Source: Bacteroidota bacterium (GTDB lineage Bacteria; Bacteroidota; Ignavibacteria; Palsa-1295). From it: DNA of 64,000 nt. Below are positions 56,717-64,000 of the stretch, piece by piece. The notes under the pieces were generated by a model. The model did no database searches. It saw only the letters and a program-made list of their open reading frames with translations, and had not been told where the DNA came from. Positions within the stretch are counted from its first letter, which is position 1. Every line of letters begins with the position of its first letter. The stretch spans positions 124,001-188,000 of the forward strand of contig JAUZNX010000004.1 of the NCBI GenBank assembly GCA_030706745.1. The letters are read 5' to 3'. A program made the position numbers and the translations under genes.

Positions 56717-57379
56717 ATGACGAAAAGTACATACATCCTCATTTTTCAGTTGGCTCTGATTGTGCCAGTTGCACTCGCTCAAGCGCAATCAGTTTTCCTC
56801 ACGCCGGCGGGCGGCGAGGAGATCGCGGCGGGATCGACGCAGACGATCACATGGAACAAAGATTTAGCCAAAGGTATGCTCACGCTCTCGTTGTGGGATG
56901 GTGGTCACGCGAAGTGGAACACTATCTTCGCGAACGTGCCTTCGGAGGAAGGACATATCGCGTGGTCCGTTCCTGCGAATCTCGCGGGCAAGCGGTTCCG
57001 CATCAAGCTTTCGTCAACGGACTCGCTGCATGGCTCCGGTCTCACGCGGACGTTCTTTACCATTACTCAGCCACCCCCCGCCCCTCACATTGAAAAGGCG
57101 GAGAAGTTCGCGAAGCTCTCAGCCGTTCGCGTTCATCCCAATCCCGCACGCGATCAGGCGCTGATCTGCATCGATGAGATAGCGGCTGGCGAGCCGTTCA
57201 TCGCCGAAGTAGTCAGCATGACCGGCGAGCATATCGCTACGCTCTACGATGCGACGCCCGAAGCCGATCTCGGTCTGTGCCATCGTCTGGATTGCTCGCA
57301 CCTCGCAGCCGGGACCTATTTCGTCCGCATCGCGAATTCGACACAGGGCCGGACGGTGAAGTTTGAAGTGGCGCGGTAG
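56717..57379 (+). CDS. T9SS type A sorting domain-containing secreted protein
   Basis: 220 residues: signal peptide (LALIVPVALAQAQ), an Ig-like domain (LTPAGGEEIAAGSTQTITW, IAWSVPANLAGKRFRIKLSS), then a C-terminal type IX secretion sorting domain (VHPNPARDQALI, VVSMTGEHIATLYD, LAAGTYFVRI). Proteins with this domain are exported by T9SS and held at the cell surface or released. It is the clearest marker in the window of a Bacteroidota-type organism. Specific role unknown. Confidence 0.88.
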   Translation: MTKSTYILIFQLALIVPVALAQAQSVFLTPAGGEEIAAGSTQTITWNKDLAKGMLTLSLWDGGHAKWNTIFANVPSEEGHIAWSVPANLAGKRFRIKLSSTDSLHGSGLTRTFFTITQPPPAPHIEKAEKFAKLSAVRVHPNPARDQALICIDEIAAGEPFIAEVVSMTGEHIATLYDATPEADLGLCHRLDCSHLAAGTYFVRIANSTQGRTVKFEVAR

Positions 57380-57407
57380 CCCCGCTTCGGTAAGCGTAAT
57401 TGCTCAT

Positions 57408-57445
57408 CGCCCCGCACGGTTGCCGTTCGGGGCGTTTCCTTTTTC
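57408..57445 (+). terminator. Rho-independent terminator after the T9SS cargo gene
   Basis: Stem CGCCCCG (57408-57414) with CGGGGCG (57428-57434), extended internally by ACGG/CCGT, followed by TTTCCTTTTT. It ends the accessory operon 29 nt after its last stop codon, so the next gene should start from its own promoter. Confidence 0.75.
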
Positions 57446-57457
57446 GAATGTCCGGGA

Positions 57458-58240
57458 ATGCGCCGCTATGCAACGTTCGTTTGCCGTTGCAGAATACCAG
57501 TTATCCCACACACCGCATTGTTCTCACCGTCGATCGGCCCGCTGCTTTATGGCTTCGCGCTCCTGCTGCTGTTCTTCGTGCTCATGAATGCCGACCGGCG
57601 GTTTCGTGAGCATGTGAGCCGCTCCATGCTCCGCCCTTTCAATTTTTTCGCGGACCTACGCGATCGCCGGCTGCTGCCGAACGCCCAAACGACCTTGCTG
57701 GCAGTGATCCTTTCCGGCTCGGCGGCGCTGTGTCTGGGCGCGATCCTTCGGCATGTTTATGCGCTGGAAGCGACCAGAAATGCTGCCGGACAAGTGCTGC
57801 CGGTCGGGCTGCGCTCCTGGGCGCAGTCGGAAGATGGGAGTTTCTTCGGCATGGTGCTCTGGCTCACGCTGATCGTGCTCACGGTGATTCTCTTTATGGT
57901 ATTGGTGCTCCGGTTTATCGCGATCTTCAGAAAGGGCCGGATCATGATCGGGGACACGTACAATGTCGTTGTCTGGTCAGCGCTTCCCATTGTGGTGCTG
58001 TTGCCGTTCGATTTACTACTGCCCCGAATGGATGTGGAATTGAAGACAATCATACTCGCCGTGTCGATTTTGGTCGTGCTAATCCTTTGGGTGTATTACC
58101 GGCTGCTCAAAGGTGCGGGAGTGCTTTTCGATGTCTATCCGGCACGGCTGTACATTTATGGAACGTTCGCCTTGCTTGTCGTTACGATTCTTGTGCTTGG
58201 CTACCTTCAATCGCTTCATATCCTGTCGAATTTTCGATGA
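57458..58240 (+). CDS. Multi-spanning membrane protein of unknown function
   Basis: Up to 260 residues with five or six hydrophobic helices (for example GPLLYGFALLLLFFVL, TLLAVILSGSAALCLGAI, MVLWLTLIVLTVILFMV, IILAVSILVVLILWV, TFALLVVTILVLGYL). No family recognised. The frame opens 13 nt after the terminator, so the start is uncertain; a TTG at 57518 just before the first helix or an ATG at 57584 may be correct. The stop codon is the first base triplet of inverted-repeat copy C. Confidence 0.65.
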   Translation: MRRYATFVCRCRIPVIPHTALFSPSIGPLLYGFALLLLFFVLMNADRRFREHVSRSMLRPFNFFADLRDRRLLPNAQTTLLAVILSGSAALCLGAILRHVYALEATRNAAGQVLPVGLRSWAQSEDGSFFGMVLWLTLIVLTVILFMVLVLRFIAIFRKGRIMIGDTYNVVVWSALPIVVLLPFDLLLPRMDVELKTIILAVSILVVLILWVYYRLLKGAGVLFDVYPARLYIYGTFALLVVTILVLGYLQSLHILSNFR

Positions 58241-58455
58241 ACGGGGATTCCGCGGATTAACGGGGATTCCCCGGATTGATTTTTGGGATTCTTCGCTTGT
58301 GATGGTTGCCGTAGGATTGCTCGAAGTGAGGTGATGAGAATCTGCGAACGGTTTTTTCAGGAAAGACTTTGCCCTGGCTTGGGTTCAAATAGCGAGCTCA
58401 ATATCCTGCAATTTGTCTGGGAGATCCCCATTAATCCGCGTAATACAGGTTCTGA
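58238..58455. repeat. Short inverted-repeat element, copy C
   Basis: About 218 bp filling the gap between the membrane-protein stop and the smc ATG. The left end TGAACGGGGATTCCGCGGAT starts with the stop codon TGA and is followed by another GGGGATTCC. The right end, read inward, is TCAGAACCTGTATTACGCGG and continues ATTAATGGGGAT; its outer base adjoins the smc ATG. The interior is non-coding and unlike copies A and B. Confidence 0.65.
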
Positions 58456-61400
58456 ATGTATCTATCAAAATTAGAAATCATCGGGTTTAAGTCATTCGCG
58501 CAGAAGACTCTGCTGAAATTCGATGCCGGTATGACCGCAATTGTCGGTCCCAATGGCTGCGGCAAGACCAACGTGGTCGATGCGATCCGTTGGGCGCTTG
58601 GCGAGCAGAGAGCCAGCACGCTCCGCAGCGATCTGATGGAGAATGTCATCTTTAATGGGACGCGGACGCGCAAGCCCCTCGGCATGTCGGAAGTTTCTCT
58701 GACCATCGAGAACACGAAGGGTATTTTACCCACGGAATACCGCGAAGTGACAATCACTCGCCGATTATTCCGCTCCGGGGAGTCCGAATATTTGCTGAAT
58801 AAGGCGCAGTGCCGCCTGAAGGACATTATCGAGCTCTTCATGGATACCGGCATGGGCGCCAACGCCTATTCGGTGATCGAACTGAAGATGATCGAAACGA
58901 TCCTTTCGGACCGCACCGAAGAACGGCGCAAGCTCTTCGAGGAAGCAGCCGGCGTCACGAAATACAAAGCTCGCCGCAAGGAAGCGCTTCGACGGCTGGA
59001 GCAAGTCGCGCTGGATCTCTCTCGCGTGGATGATATTGTCAAGGAAGTGACGAAATCGGTCGCGACGCTGGAGCGGCAGGCCGAGCGTGCCAAACGCCAC
59101 GCGGAGCTATCCGGCGAATTGCGGTCGCTCGAGATCGAACTGATCGAGCGCGAATTCGCCCAGCATATTGGGCGGATGAGTCCGTTGCGCGAGGAGCTAT
59201 CCTCGGCGGCAAATCAACGCGATCAAATTACGGGCGAACTTTCGAAATACGAAGCATTGCTCGACGTACTCGAGCGCGAAGAGCACGATTTAGAAGCACA
59301 GCTTGCATCGGGCGACCGCGCTGTCCACGAAAAATCCGCGATCATCCAGCGGACCCGCGAGACGATTGTAGCTACCGAGGAGCGTCTCCGTTCACTCGCC
59401 GAACAACGTGAGCGTGCGACGACAGAGCGTGAGCGACTCATTCTCGAAAAGCAAGAACTGACCGAGCGGCTCTCCGTGATCGGCACCTCGCATGAGGAAG
59501 CGACTCGCAATCGTGCTGCGATAGAGGATGAGATGCGGGAGAAAGAGCAGATCAAGTCCCAGGCGGACGATGTGCTCCGCGCCAAACGTCAGGAATTGTC
59601 GAAGGCGCGCGATGAAGTCTATACGCTTCTGAATCTTCGCAACCAACGCTCGAACGAACTCGAGCGCCGGCGCGCCCGGTCCCACGAGATCGAACGTCGC
59701 CTGGCGCATATCGAAGCGGAACAATCCGGCATCAGCGGAAAGCGCGAGACACTCGAAACGCAAAGCACGGAGCTTGCCCGTGAACTCGAGACGGCCAATG
59801 CCGCCGTTGCCGCCGCCGAGCAAGAGGGGCTCGTGGCACAGGACCGAAAGGAGCAACTCAAAACCGAGTTAGACACGAAGCAGAACGAGTCCTTCGCATT
59901 GCAGGGCGAAATTGGCAAGAAGATCTCTAAGATCGAGTTTTTTACAAGTCTTGTGGAACAAGGCACCGGCGCTGGTGAAGCCGCGGAATACCTGATGGCT
60001 GAGCCTGGCTGGGCCTCACAAGAGCCGATCATGGTCGCCGACGCATTCACCACCGATGCGGCCTACCGCGCCGCGTTTGAAAGTGTATTAGGCGAAATCG
60101 CGTATTATCTCATCGTCCCCACAAGCCGAGATGCGTTCGAAGCCGTCGAAGTCCTTCGGCATTCACAAAAGGGCAAGGCGACTTTGGTCGCGCTCGATCG
60201 AGTGCCGGCTCCCACTGAAGCCTTGAGTCAGGGCGCGGTTTCCACTGGTGCGAGGCGCGCGCTTTCGCTTGCCAAGTTCGATGAGAAATATGGCAATCTT
60301 TTCCAACTCTTGCTGGGAAGCATCGTAATCGTCGATACGGTCGATCAGGCCTATGCCACGCTGGATGCGGATCGATCGGTCGAACGATGCGTAACGATCG
60401 AGGGTGAAGTCATTACACGTCAGGGTTTCGTCCGTGGCGGATCGCGTAAGAGCACCGAAGGCATCGTAATTGGCAAGCGCGAGCAGATCGAAGAGCTGGA
60501 GATTGAAGTCGAGAATCTGAAAGCGCAACTGGAGATTTGCGAGCAGCGCGTGGCAGAGCTCAACTCGGCATTTGAGGCGATCAATATCCGGGCAGCGGCG
60601 GCGCGAACTCGCGAGCGCGAGGAAGCGCGACGCGCCGTACAAGTGCGATCCTCCCAGGTCGAGTACGAACTGCGTCGCTCGCTCGAACAGCTTAACGCGC
60701 TCGGTGAGGAAGCGGGGCGGTTACGCAATGATCTTACTCCACTAACAGAATCACTGGCCGCGATTGCCGGTGAAGTTGCGGAGTTCGAGCGGCAGCATTC
60801 TGAAGCGATGGAGGGCGCCGCGCGTTCGCAACTCGCTGTCGAAACGGCCGAACAATTGCTCGCCGATGAATCGCGCCGCTGGACCGAGGTGCAAGTGCAC
60901 TACGCGGGGCTTTCGAGTGAGATCACACGTCTGGAATCCGAGCGCCTGGGTGCCGAGCGTGCTATTGCATCGGCCACGCAGCTTGCGGAGCAACGCGTTC
61001 GCGAGCGAGAGCGCGCTGAGACCGACCACGTTGAGCATACAGCGAAGCTCGAGACGTTTCGCACAATGCTGACCGGCCTTGAAGCAGAGCTTGCCAGTGC
61101 TACCGGGCAACGCGACGAACTTGCTGAAGCCAAGCGGACCAAGCAAGCGGAAGCACATACATACCGCGAGGCCCTGCGCGAGGAACGCGCCCGTCACAAT
61201 AAGACGATTGATATTACCCACGAACTTGAACTTAAGCTCCAGGAGATCGAGCAGAAGGTCCAGGCCCTTCGCGAGCGTGCCGCACAGGAGTTCGAAATCC
61301 TTTCGCTCGAACTGAAGTCGTTTGTCGAAGACGAGACCGGCACTGAAGGCGAAGCATTCAGCTTTGGAGATGCGCGCGAAAGTGTGCGGGAGCTAAAGCA

Positions 61401-62085
61401 AAAGATCAAGAACTTGGGAGCGGTCAATCTTTTGGCTTATGATGAATTCCAGAAGGAGAGCGAACGACTCCAATTCCTGACTGCACAGCGCAAGGATCTG
61501 AACGATGCGCAAAGGAATCTCGCAGAGACCATCGAAGAGATCAACCAAACCGCTACGCGCCAGTTTGTTGAGACATTCGAGGAGGTGCGCAAACACTTCC
61601 AGGATATTTTCCGGTCGCTTTTTGCAGAGGGTGACGAATGCGATCTCAATCTCGAAGCCGACAAAGATCCGCTCGAAGCACAAATCGAAATTACGGCCAA
61701 GCCACGAGGCAAGCGCGCTCAGTCCATCGACTTGCTTTCGCAAGGCGAGAAGACTATGACGGCAATCGCATTACTTTTCGCGATTTATCTCGTCAAGCCG
61801 AGTCCATTCTGCATCTTAGACGAAGTGGACGCACCGCTCGATGATTCAAACATCGATCGCTTCCTCACGATCATTCGCCGCTTCGCGCAAAACACGCAGT
61901 TCATCGTCGTGACGCACAACAAGCGCACGATGGCCGCCGCCGACGCGCTCTATGGCGTGACGCAGGAAGAGGACGGTCTCTCGAAGATCGTCAGCGTCCG
62001 CCTCAAACGCGAAGGGATGATCGTTCGTGGTAAAGGCGCCGAAGCGCAGGCAGTTTTGGCGGAAGAGTTGCTCGAAGCTGCATAG
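58456..62085 (+). CDS. smc: Chromosome segregation protein SMC
   Basis: 1209-residue condensin ATPase that compacts and segregates the chromosome. Walker A is GPNGCGKT at 31-38, followed by two long coiled-coil arms (about 170-500 and 670-1010), a hinge between them (about 510-660, with EGEVITRQGFVRGG), and the C-terminal head with the ABC signature LLSQGEKTMTAIALLFAIY at about 1092 and Walker B CILDEVDAPLDD at about 1118. No scpA or scpB is adjacent. Confidence 0.97.
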   Translation: MYLSKLEIIGFKSFAQKTLLKFDAGMTAIVGPNGCGKTNVVDAIRWALGEQRASTLRSDLMENVIFNGTRTRKPLGMSEVSLTIENTKGILPTEYREVTITRRLFRSGESEYLLNKAQCRLKDIIELFMDTGMGANAYSVIELKMIETILSDRTEERRKLFEEAAGVTKYKARRKEALRRLEQVALDLSRVDDIVKEVTKSVATLERQAERAKRHAELSGELRSLEIELIEREFAQHIGRMSPLREELSSAANQRDQITGELSKYEALLDVLEREEHDLEAQLASGDRAVHEKSAIIQRTRETIVATEERLRSLAEQRERATTERERLILEKQELTERLSVIGTSHEEATRNRAAIEDEMREKEQIKSQADDVLRAKRQELSKARDEVYTLLNLRNQRSNELERRRARSHEIERRLAHIEAEQSGISGKRETLETQSTELARELETANAAVAAAEQEGLVAQDRKEQLKTELDTKQNESFALQGEIGKKISKIEFFTSLVEQGTGAGEAAEYLMAEPGWASQEPIMVADAFTTDAAYRAAFESVLGEIAYYLIVPTSRDAFEAVEVLRHSQKGKATLVALDRVPAPTEALSQGAVSTGARRALSLAKFDEKYGNLFQLLLGSIVIVDTVDQAYATLDADRSVERCVTIEGEVITRQGFVRGGSRKSTEGIVIGKREQIEELEIEVENLKAQLEICEQRVAELNSAFEAINIRAAAARTREREEARRAVQVRSSQVEYELRRSLEQLNALGEEAGRLRNDLTPLTESLAAIAGEVAEFERQHSEAMEGAARSQLAVETAEQLLADESRRWTEVQVHYAGLSSEITRLESERLGAERAIASATQLAEQRVRERERAETDHVEHTAKLETFRTMLTGLEAELASATGQRDELAEAKRTKQAEAHTYREALREERARHNKTIDITHELELKLQEIEQKVQALRERAAQEFEILSLELKSFVEDETGTEGEAFSFGDARESVRELKQKIKNLGAVNLLAYDEFQKESERLQFLTAQRKDLNDAQRNLAETIEEINQTATRQFVETFEEVRKHFQDIFRSLFAEGDECDLNLEADKDPLEAQIEITAKPRGKRAQSIDLLSQGEKTMTAIALLFAIYLVKPSPFCILDEVDAPLDDSNIDRFLTIIRRFAQNTQFIVVTHNKRTMAAADALYGVTQEEDGLSKIVSVRLKREGMIVRGKGAEAQAVLAEELLEAA

Positions 62086-62094
62086 GAAGCCTGT

Positions 62095-63402
62095 ATGCGT
62101 ATCGCCTATTTCGATTGCTTTGCCGGTGTCAGCGGCGACATGACTGTTGCCGCAATGATCTCGGCCGGAATGCCGGTAGAGCATTTGCGCACCGAACTTG
62201 CTAAACTCCCGCTCACGGGCTACACCATCTCCACGCGCCTCCTCGAGCGGAGCATGATCTCCGCCGAGAAGTTCGATGTCAATCTCGAACATCATCATGA
62301 TGAGCATGAGCATCATGATGAGCATGAACATCATAATGAAGGCCATGAGCATCACCACGATGACCATGGGCACCATCATGGCAATCATCATCATCACGAG
62401 CATCATGAGACTCATGTGCACTCGCATGGGATGAGCTATGCGGAGATCTATTCGCTCATTGGCGCAAGCACGCTTGCAGAACGAGTTCGCGCCCGGGCGC
62501 AAGCGATCTTTCATGCCATTGGAGAAGCTGAAGCGCAAATTCACAACGTGCCGCTGGAGAAGATTCATTTTCACGAAGTTGGCGCGATCGATTCGATTGT
62601 CGACATTGTCTCGGTCGCAATTGGGCTGGAGTATTTCGAGGTGGAGGAGTGTCGCTCGCGGGTTGTGCCGCTCGGCGCAGGAGGTATGATAGAGACAGCA
62701 CATGGTCTTATGCCGATCCCGACGCCCGCGACACTTGAAATCCTGAAAGGGTATCCCACCGAGCTCGGTCGTGTCAGCACGGAAATGACAACGCCGACCG
62801 GCGCCGGGATTATTCGCGCCCTCAGCGGTGGGTTGCTCGCAACCAACGATCGCATTGAGCCCGTCACAGTCGGCTACGGCGCCGGTACGATGGAGTTCAA
62901 GGAAGTGCCGAATTTACTGCGAATTGTGATCGGTGAATTGAACGTGGCTCCGAGCGCGGGTGAAGCATTTCCCGATATTGATTATGTTATTCAGTTGACC
63001 ACTGCGATCGATGATATGACGCCGGCCATGCTCGCTTCGGTCCAGGAGCGACTGATGGAAGCCGGTGCGCTCGACGCCTATCTTCGCTCGATTGTCATGA
63101 AAAAGGGCCGTGCCGCGCAGGAATTGGTGATTCTTTCGAGTGAGGACTTAGCTGAATCAATGCTCGGGATTCTAGCGCGCGAAACCACAACCCTTGGCGT
63201 TCGCATCGAAAAGATCGAGCGGCGCATTGCCCGCAGGAATGCCGTGCAGCTTAATCATGATGAATTTGGCCCGGTACGTGCCAAGGAGGTAGTGCGGAAT
63301 GGCCGTCGGGAAACAGAAATTGAGCATGAGGAGGTGAAACGAATTGCCCGTGAGCATGGCTTATCAATGCGGGAAGTTTCCGAGCACTTCAGGCATGTGT
63401 AG
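62095..63402 (+). CDS. larC: Nickel pincer cofactor biosynthesis protein LarC-like, with a His-rich insert
   Basis: 435 residues. N-terminus MRIAYFDCFAGVSGDMT and the segment FHEVGAIDSIVDIVSVAIG are typical of LarC (former DUF111), which inserts nickel into the pyridinium cofactor of lactate racemase. Residues 66-111 hold 26 His among Asp and Glu, the family's metal-binding loop, here unusually long. It starts 9 nt after smc. larA, larB and larE are not in this window, so its client enzyme is unknown. Confidence 0.9.
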   Translation: MRIAYFDCFAGVSGDMTVAAMISAGMPVEHLRTELAKLPLTGYTISTRLLERSMISAEKFDVNLEHHHDEHEHHDEHEHHNEGHEHHHDDHGHHHGNHHHHEHHETHVHSHGMSYAEIYSLIGASTLAERVRARAQAIFHAIGEAEAQIHNVPLEKIHFHEVGAIDSIVDIVSVAIGLEYFEVEECRSRVVPLGAGGMIETAHGLMPIPTPATLEILKGYPTELGRVSTEMTTPTGAGIIRALSGGLLATNDRIEPVTVGYGAGTMEFKEVPNLLRIVIGELNVAPSAGEAFPDIDYVIQLTTAIDDMTPAMLASVQERLMEAGALDAYLRSIVMKKGRAAQELVILSSEDLAESMLGILARETTTLGVRIEKIERRIARRNAVQLNHDEFGPVRAKEVVRNGRRETEIEHEEVKRIAREHGLSMREVSEHFRHV

Positions 63403-63451
63403 AATTTGCCTTGCACATCCTGAGATTACGTAGCGTTCTTAGTTTGTTAGC

Positions 63452-64000
63452 ATGCGCTCCCGGTTCCTGTCCATCGGATTTCTTTTGACGCTCGCGCTGT
63501 GTCCGTTTGGGACGCCCTCTGCGCGCGCGCAGTTTCTCGCGCTCCGATCGCCGTTCGAGCGCTTTACCGACTATCGTCTCATCATCGGCTGGGGTGCTTC
63601 GACGCCGCCAAATTCGCAGTGGGATGAGTTCACGCATTCCACTTGGGCGGTCACGAATAAACAGATCAACTTCAATCAATATGCTTCGATCGAGTACGGC
63701 CAGTTTCGATTGGGCTTTATGGCATACAAGTTTCCGACTTCCGTGTTGCCGTTCGTCGTATGGAATCCACAATTTCAAATCGATCGATTTGGGGTCGGCG
63801 GTGATTCCAACCGATTGGCGCTTTCGATTCGGGCCGAGAATCTCTTCGCTAAACGGGATGCGAATGAATACCTGGGCAATGGACAAAGCGACAAGAGCCG
63901 GTATCCCGATCGCAATTCTCTCTCGTTTCTCGTGACCTATTGGCTTGGCCACAATCTCGATACAAGTGACTATGCCCGGTTCCTACGAGAAGCATCAGCC
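63452..64000 (+). CDS. Secreted/outer-membrane protein, cut by the window end
   Basis: Partial: 183 codons with no stop before the window end. Signal peptide SIGFLLTLALCPFGTPSA with cleavage near ARAQ, then beta-strand-rich sequence (YRLIIGWGAS, YASIEYGQFRLGFMAYKF, RLALSIRAENLFAKR). Probably a periplasmic or outer-membrane protein. No family recognised. A TAGTTTG lies about 11 nt upstream of the ATG. Confidence 0.6.
   Translation, partial: MRSRFLSIGFLLTLALCPFGTPSARAQFLALRSPFERFTDYRLIIGWGASTPPNSQWDEFTHSTWAVTNKQINFNQYASIEYGQFRLGFMAYKFPTSVLPFVVWNPQFQIDRFGVGGDSNRLALSIRAENLFAKRDANEYLGNGQSDKSRYPDRNSLSFLVTYWLGHNLDTSDYARFLREASA

Noticed and set aside
61846-62703. Open frame on the minus strand with a Met/Val/Ile-rich stretch resembling membrane helices
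   Set aside because: The hydrophobic run is the reverse complement of the His-rich (CAT/CAC) codons of LarC, an artefact.
61-64000. tRNA or rRNA genes
   Set aside because: All gaps over 70 bp were read for cloverleaf or rRNA-like sequence and none was found.

Overview
The window reads as a stretch of chromosome from a Bacteroidota/Chlorobiota-type bacterium (FCB group), moderately GC-rich by eye. The reasons are a type IX secretion (T9SS) C-terminal sorting domain at 56.7-57.4 kb, a Bacteroidota-type promoter (TTTG-N21-TATTTTTG) before mdh with the same -7 motif before nuoA, a general lack of strong Shine-Dalgarno sequences, and protein families common in that group (Wzi-like capsule assembly protein, TolB-like propeller/barrel proteins, DUF2807, YceI). 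A lineage such as Kapabacteria or Ignavibacteria is possible, but this is inference. No rRNA, tRNA, CRISPR array, prophage or insertion sequence was seen.

0-24 kb is a housekeeping patchwork. It holds nuoABC (minus strand), a three-gene translesion-synthesis operon (Y-family polymerase, truncated DUF72 protein, DnaE2-like polymerase), a RelE-type toxin-antitoxin pair, a second DUF72 gene, mdh, a DUF2807 lipoprotein, a YidB-like protein, a glycosyltransferase-like membrane protein, a PolB-type exonuclease, an aldo/keto reductase, DUF488, a hemerythrin-domain protein, dut, fbp, purE, elbB, alr-murB, a potassium channel and yceI.

24.2-46.1 kb is one long plus-strand surface-polysaccharide locus of the Wzx/Wzy type. 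It starts with nucleotide-sugar genes (UDP-GlcNAc dehydrogenase, 2-epimerase), then the export machinery (Wza-like, Wzi-like, Wzz-like), polymerase/ligase and flippase, then glycosyltransferases, an initiating phosphoglycosyltransferase, a sugar aminotransferase and a polyprenyl-phosphate glycosyltransferase. Many genes overlap by exactly 4 bp (ATGA or GTGA). The last gene fuses a family 2 glycosyltransferase to a phosphoglycosyltransferase whose catalytic centre is deleted.

46.1-64 kb holds accA, a small membrane protein, an EamA transporter, a large protease-propeller-barrel outer-membrane protein, a HisA-like protein lacking the usual catalytic motifs, and an accessory island. The island has a large secreted repeat protein whose signal-peptide frame is broken at a run of 11 G, a small lipoprotein and a T9SS cargo. 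It is followed by a membrane protein, smc, larC with a histidine-rich insert, and a truncated secreted protein at the window edge.

The most notable findings are: (1) three short intergenic elements with related inverted ends (core GAAC-GGGATT, outer end usually TCAGAA) that fill whole gaps between genes and abut start or stop codons; (2) the G11 tract, which looks like a phase-variation switch or a sequencing error; (3) the polymerase-DUF72-DnaE2 cassette; (4) the glycosyltransferase fused to a dead phosphoglycosyltransferase.
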